From: a gamma proteobacterium L18
GTDB taxonomy: Bacteria > Pseudomonadota > Gammaproteobacteria > Pseudomonadales > Pseudomonadaceae
Reading direction: 5' to 3'
NCBI GenBank assembly: GCA_000497835.1
Contig: KI547172.1
Location: 313,352-377,351 of the forward strand
DNA: 64,000 nucleotides
Made by a program: the position numbers and the translations under genes. The notes under the pieces are model-generated. The model saw only the letters and a list, made by a program, of their open reading frames with translations, searched no databases and was not told the DNA's origin. Each line of letters begins with the position of its first letter. Positions within the stretch are counted from its first letter, which is position 1. Shown piece after piece: positions 60,313 to 64,000 of the stretch.

Positions 60313-61239
60313 CTACATAGTTACTTTTGCAGCTTTCCCTTCATGATCAGCTACATAGCGAAACGATTCAGCCGTCAGCCAGTCGCGAAAGGCCTTGAGT
60401 GACGCGGATTCCACCTTTCGCTCGGCAATCATCAGGTAATAAGCCTTGGGGCTGGCCAGTGCGTGGGGGTTGGCGATCACCAGCCTGCCCTCCTCCAGCT
60501 CGCGCTGAATCAGGAACGGCGGGATCAGTGCGATGCCCATGTCGTGCATGGCGGCCTGGGAAAGCATGGAGAATAGTTCATAGCGCGGGCCTGTCATGTC
60601 GCGGCTCACGTTCATGCCCAGGCTGTTGAACCATTGGCGCCAGGCATAGGGCCGGGTGGTTTGCTGCATCAGGGGCAACTGGGCGATGGTGGCAGCGTCC
60701 AGGTGCGCCCTGCCCCCCAGCATGGCCGGGCTGCACACGGGCACCGGGTTCTCGCCCATCAGGCGATGGGACTGGGTGCCGGGCCAGTCGGCGTCGCCAA
60801 AGTAGATCGCCGCATCGAACGGCGTGTCAGCGAACAGAAACGGACGGGTGCGGTTGGTCAGGTTGACGGTGATGTCGGGGTGCTGCTGCTGGAAGCCTTT
60901 GAGCCTGGGCAACAGCCACTGCGTGCCGAAGGTGGGCACCACGGCCAGTTCAATGGTGTTGCTGCCCTGCTGCCCCATCACCGACAGGGTGTCGCGCTCC
61001 ACGGCATCCAGTTGCGTGGCCACCTGGCGGCTATAGGAAAGCCCCGCCTCGGTCAGTTTCACCCCGCGCCTTGAACGCTGGAACAGTTCCACATTGAGGA
61101 ACTCCTCCAGGCCACCTATCTGCCGGCACACGGCGCCCTGGGTCAGGGACAGTTCATGGGCGGCCTTGGTAAAACTCTCATGCCGCGCGGCGGCTTCGAA
61201 GCAGATCAGCGCGGTAGTGCTGGGGATTTTTCGGCGCAT
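60313..61239 (-). CDS. gcdR: LysR-type regulator of glutarate catabolism
   Basis: A 308-residue LysR regulator. The N-terminal winged HTH reads SFTKAAHELSLTQGAVCRQI. The effector domain covers about 90-300. ATG 61239 begins MRRKIPSTTALICF, the usual LysR layout. It is divergent from gcdH with 154 bases between, so it probably controls gcdH-gcdG in response to glutarate, as GcdR does in characterised pseudomonads. Confidence 0.9.
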   Translation of the reverse strand: MRRKIPSTTALICFEAAARHESFTKAAHELSLTQGAVCRQIGGLEEFLNVELFQRSRRGVKLTEAGLSYSRQVATQLDAVERDTLSVMGQQGSNTIELAVVPTFGTQWLLPRLKGFQQQHPDITVNLTNRTRPFLFADTPFDAAIYFGDADWPGTQSHRLMGENPVPVCSPAMLGGRAHLDAATIAQLPLMQQTTRPYAWRQWFNSLGMNVSRDMTGPRYELFSMLSQAAMHDMGIALIPPFLIQRELEEGRLVIANPHALASPKAYYLMIAERKVESASLKAFRDWLTAESFRYVADHEGKAAKVTM

Positions 61240-61393
61240 GTACGGCAACCTCACAGGTGGAGGCGCTTATTGGGCTTTTTCCGCCTCTCGGAGTGAGAAA
61301 TTAGCACAAGGCTATGCGAAATCCTCGTTTGTCCCCTGCCCGTTCGGCGCCTAGCATCAATGCATTCCCATTCATTTGCGACGAGGACACACC

Positions 61394-62575
61394 ATGGGCG
61401 CCAAGGCCAGCTTCAACTGGATCGATCCGCTGCTGCTCGACCAGCAGCTCAGCGAGGAAGAACGCATGGTGCGCGACAGCGCCCAGCAGTTCGCCCAGGG
61501 CAAATTGGCGCCACGGGTGTTGGAAGCCTTTCGTCACGAAAAGACCGACCCGGCCATCTTCCGCGAGATGGGCGAAATCGGCCTGTTGGGCGCGACCATT
61601 CCCGAGCAGTACGGCGGCAGCGGCCTCAATTACGTGTGCTACGGCCTGATTGCCCGTGAGGTGGAGCGTGTGGACTCCGGCTACCGTTCGATGATGAGTG
61701 TGCAAAGCTCATTGGTGATGGTGCCGATCAACGAGTTCGGCACCGAGGCGCAGAAGCAGAAATACCTGCCCAAGCTGGCCAGCGGCGAATGGATCGGCTG
61801 TTTCGGCCTGACCGAGCCCAACCATGGCTCCGACCCGGGCGCGATGATCACCCGCGCCCGCTCCGTGGACGGTGGCTATCGTCTGACCGGCAGCAAGATG
61901 TGGATCACCAACAGCCCGATCGCCGACGTCTTCGTGGTATGGGCCAAGGACGATGCCGGCGATATCCGTGGCTTCGTGCTGGAGAAAGGCTGGCAGGGCC
62001 TGAGCGCGCCGGCCATTCATGGCAAGGTCGGGCTGCGGGCGTCCATCACCGGCGAAATCGTGATGGACAACGTCTTCGTCCCCGAAGAAAACATCTTCCC
62101 GGAAGTGCGCGGCCTCAAAGGACCGTTCACCTGCCTGAACTCGGCCCGCTACGGCATTTCCTGGGGCGCCCTGGGGGCAGCCGAGTTCTGCTGGCATACC
62201 GCGCGCCAGTACACCCTCGACCGCCAACAGTTCGGCCGGCCCTTGGCGGCCAACCAGCTGATTCAGAAGAAGCTGGCCGACATGCAGACCGAGATCACCC
62301 TCGCCCTCCAGGGCTGCCTGCGCCTGGGCCGCATGAAGGATGAAGGGACTGCCGCAGTGGAAATCACCTCGATCATGAAGCGTAACTCGTGCGGCAAGTC
62401 TTTGGACATTGCCCGCATGGCCCGCGACATGATGGGCGGCAACGGCATCTCCGACGAGTTCGGCGTGGCCCGTCACCTGGTCAACCTTGAGGTGGTCAAC
62501 ACCTATGAAGGCACCCACGATGTGCATGCGCTGATCCTTGGCCGTGCGCAAACCGGCATCCAGGCGTTCTATTAA
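61394..62575 (+). CDS. gcdH: Glutaryl-CoA dehydrogenase
   Basis: A 393-residue acyl-CoA dehydrogenase that oxidises and decarboxylates glutaryl-CoA to crotonyl-CoA. The catalytic base is Glu372 in NTYEGTHDVHALILG. FAD and CoA segments include GCFGLTEPNHGSDPGAM and GSKMWITNSPIADVFVVWA. It is needed for the last steps of lysine and glutarate breakdown. The downstream gcdG gene begins 16 bases after its stop. Confidence 0.95.
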   Translation: MGAKASFNWIDPLLLDQQLSEEERMVRDSAQQFAQGKLAPRVLEAFRHEKTDPAIFREMGEIGLLGATIPEQYGGSGLNYVCYGLIAREVERVDSGYRSMMSVQSSLVMVPINEFGTEAQKQKYLPKLASGEWIGCFGLTEPNHGSDPGAMITRARSVDGGYRLTGSKMWITNSPIADVFVVWAKDDAGDIRGFVLEKGWQGLSAPAIHGKVGLRASITGEIVMDNVFVPEENIFPEVRGLKGPFTCLNSARYGISWGALGAAEFCWHTARQYTLDRQQFGRPLAANQLIQKKLADMQTEITLALQGCLRLGRMKDEGTAAVEITSIMKRNSCGKSLDIARMARDMMGGNGISDEFGVARHLVNLEVVNTYEGTHDVHALILGRAQTGIQAFY

Positions 62576-62591
62576 TAGAAGGAGCCTGGTC

Positions 62592-63812
62592 ATGGGTGCG
62601 CTTTCACATCTCAGGGTGCTGGACCTGTCGCGCGTATTGGCCGGCCCCTGGGCCGGTCAGATCCTCGCCGACCTGGGGGCCGATGTCATCAAGGTCGAGC
62701 GCCCGGGCAACGGCGACGACACCCGGGCCTGGGGCCCGCCCTTCCTCAAGGATATAGAAGGCGAGAACACCAGCGAGGCCGCCTATTACCTGTCGGCCAA
62801 CCGCAACAAGCAATCAGTGACCATCGACTTCACCCAACCCGAGGGGCAACGCCTGGTGCGCGAGTTGGCGGCCAAGTCCGATATCGTCATCGAGAACTTC
62901 AAGGTGGGCGGCCTGGCGGCCTATGGGTTGGACTATGCCGCTTTAAAGGCAGTGAACCCGGAGCTTATCTATTGCTCCATCACCGGCTTCGGCCAGACCG
63001 GGCCCTACGCCAAGCGCGCGGGCTATGACTTCATGATCCAGGGGCTGGGTGGGCTGATGAGCCTGACCGGCCGCCCTGAAGGTGACGAAGGTGCCGGCCC
63101 GGTGAAAGTCGGTGTGGCGTTGACCGACATCCTCACCGGCCTTTATTCCACTGTCGCCATCCTGGCCGCCCTCGCCCACCGGGATCAGCATGGCGGTGGG
63201 CAACATATCGACATGGCGCTGCTCGACGTGCAGGTCGCCTGCCTGGCCAACCAGGCCATGAACTACCTGACCACGGGGGTGGCGCCGAAACGGCTGGGCA
63301 ATGCGCACCCTAATATAGTGCCGTATCAGGACTTTCCTACGGCTGATGGGGATTTCATCCTTACCGTGGGTAATGACAGCCAGTTCCGCAAGTTTGCCGA
63401 GGTGGCTGGGCAGCCGCAGTGGGCCGACGATCCGCGCTTCGTGACCAATAAGCTGCGGGTGGCCAATCGTGCCGAGTTGATTCCGCTTATTAGGCAGGCG
63501 ACGGTGTTCAAGACTACGGCGCAATGGGTGGCGCAGTTGGAACAGGCCGGGGTGCCGTGTGGGCCTATCAATGATCTTGCCCAGGTGTTTGCTGATCCCC
63601 AGGTAGAGGCGCGCGGGCTGGCGGTGGAGCTGCCGCACGCGTTGGCGGGGATTGTGCCGCAGGTGGCTTCGCCTATTCGGTTGTCGGAGACGCCGGTGGA
63701 GTACAGGCGTGCCCCGCCGTTGTTGGGGGAGCATACGGGGGAGGTGTTGTTGCGGGTGTTGGGGGTTTGTGGGGAGGAGGTGGAGAGGTTGCGGGGGGAT
63801 GGGGTGGTTTGA
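62592..63812 (+). CDS. gcdG: Family III CoA-transferase, succinyl-CoA:glutarate type
   Basis: A 406-residue CaiB/BaiF-family enzyme. It begins MGALSHLRVLDLSRVLAGPW (CoA-binding start) and carries the catalytic Asp179 in GVALTDILTG. It activates glutarate by transfer of CoA from succinyl-CoA, which supplies GcdH. Position after gcdH and an AAGGAG site before its ATG support one operon. The last 100 bases of the gene are unusually G-rich on the coding strand. Confidence 0.88.
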   Translation: MGALSHLRVLDLSRVLAGPWAGQILADLGADVIKVERPGNGDDTRAWGPPFLKDIEGENTSEAAYYLSANRNKQSVTIDFTQPEGQRLVRELAAKSDIVIENFKVGGLAAYGLDYAALKAVNPELIYCSITGFGQTGPYAKRAGYDFMIQGLGGLMSLTGRPEGDEGAGPVKVGVALTDILTGLYSTVAILAALAHRDQHGGGQHIDMALLDVQVACLANQAMNYLTTGVAPKRLGNAHPNIVPYQDFPTADGDFILTVGNDSQFRKFAEVAGQPQWADDPRFVTNKLRVANRAELIPLIRQATVFKTTAQWVAQLEQAGVPCGPINDLAQVFADPQVEARGLAVELPHALAGIVPQVASPIRLSETPVEYRRAPPLLGEHTGEVLLRVLGVCGEEVERLRGDGVV

Positions 63813-63948
63813 GGGGGGGGCTTCTATATATAGGTGGGGGATTGGGTGATGGCTGCTAGGTGGATGTCAGGGGATTGCATTAAGGCCACCAGGTGCATGC
63901 CTTGAGGATTTCATGCCTCATGAGATCGAGCGCCGCCCGCGCGGCGCT

Positions 63949-63975
63949 TCGCGGGCAGAGCCCGCTCCCACGTTT
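63949..63975. repeat. Partial REP element near the window edge
   Basis: CGCGGGCAGAGCCCGCTCCC repeats one arm of the 48695 pair. No inverted partner is visible before the window ends. Confidence 0.55.
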
Positions 63976-64000
63976 GTTTCGGGCCAGTTATGCCAGTGCC

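Overview
The window is a stretch of chromosome from a fluorescent Pseudomonas, almost certainly of the P. putida group. The evidence is the high G+C codon use, the AlgB/KinB and GcdR/GcdH/GcdG proteins, the ErsA-type small RNA between polA and engB, and the many Pseudomonas-type REP palindromes in the gaps. No rRNA, tRNA, IS element, phage or CRISPR array was seen. All assignments come from reading motifs and gene order; no database search was run.

Layout: (1) 1-6825, aa3 cytochrome c oxidase and its assembly line (ctaD 3' part, ctaG, ctaE, a DUF2909 protein, SURF1, a CxxxC membrane protein, ctaA, cyoE, sco). (2) 6826-9881, a small accessory island of visibly lower G+C at its left end: an XRE/ImmA-IrrE metallopeptidase overlapping a PIN-like nuclease gene, a DUF3077 gene behind a foldable leader, a 20-bp perfect palindrome, two tiny coupled reading frames (the first frameshifted) and a terminator. 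(3) 9882-14806, methionine ABC importer metNIQ and the large catalase katE. (4) 14934-18777, a lipoprotein and the zinc uptake locus znuBC-zur/znuA with a Zur-box-like site. (5) 18944-25074, thrB, DUF2782, polA, ErsA, engB, cytochrome c4. (6) 25230-31611, dsbA, an EEP-family phosphatase, a GGDEF protein, an AmpDh2-like amidase and an EAL phosphodiesterase. (7) 31777-37135, kinB-algB, a BON-domain protein, a small membrane protein, DUF1328 and an Ivy-type lysozyme inhibitor. (8) 37877-49622, gltP, an SpmA/SpmB-like protein, an Mla-type lipid ABC system, DUF5924, an M16 peptidase, a Na/Pi cotransporter and TerC. (9) 49687-54929, a citrate transporter, a DUF4105 protein with three DUF2388 paralogues, and DUF1127. 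(10) 55252-63812, a CoA-transferase of the acetyl-CoA hydrolase family, the pnt transhydrogenase, and glutarate catabolism (gcdR, gcdH, gcdG).

Most of the window is ordinary core genome. The parts that deserve a second look are the island at 6826-9881, two sigma54-type promoters on the two transcription units next to algB, a GGA-rich putative RNA before gltP, and a long cytochrome c4 leader.
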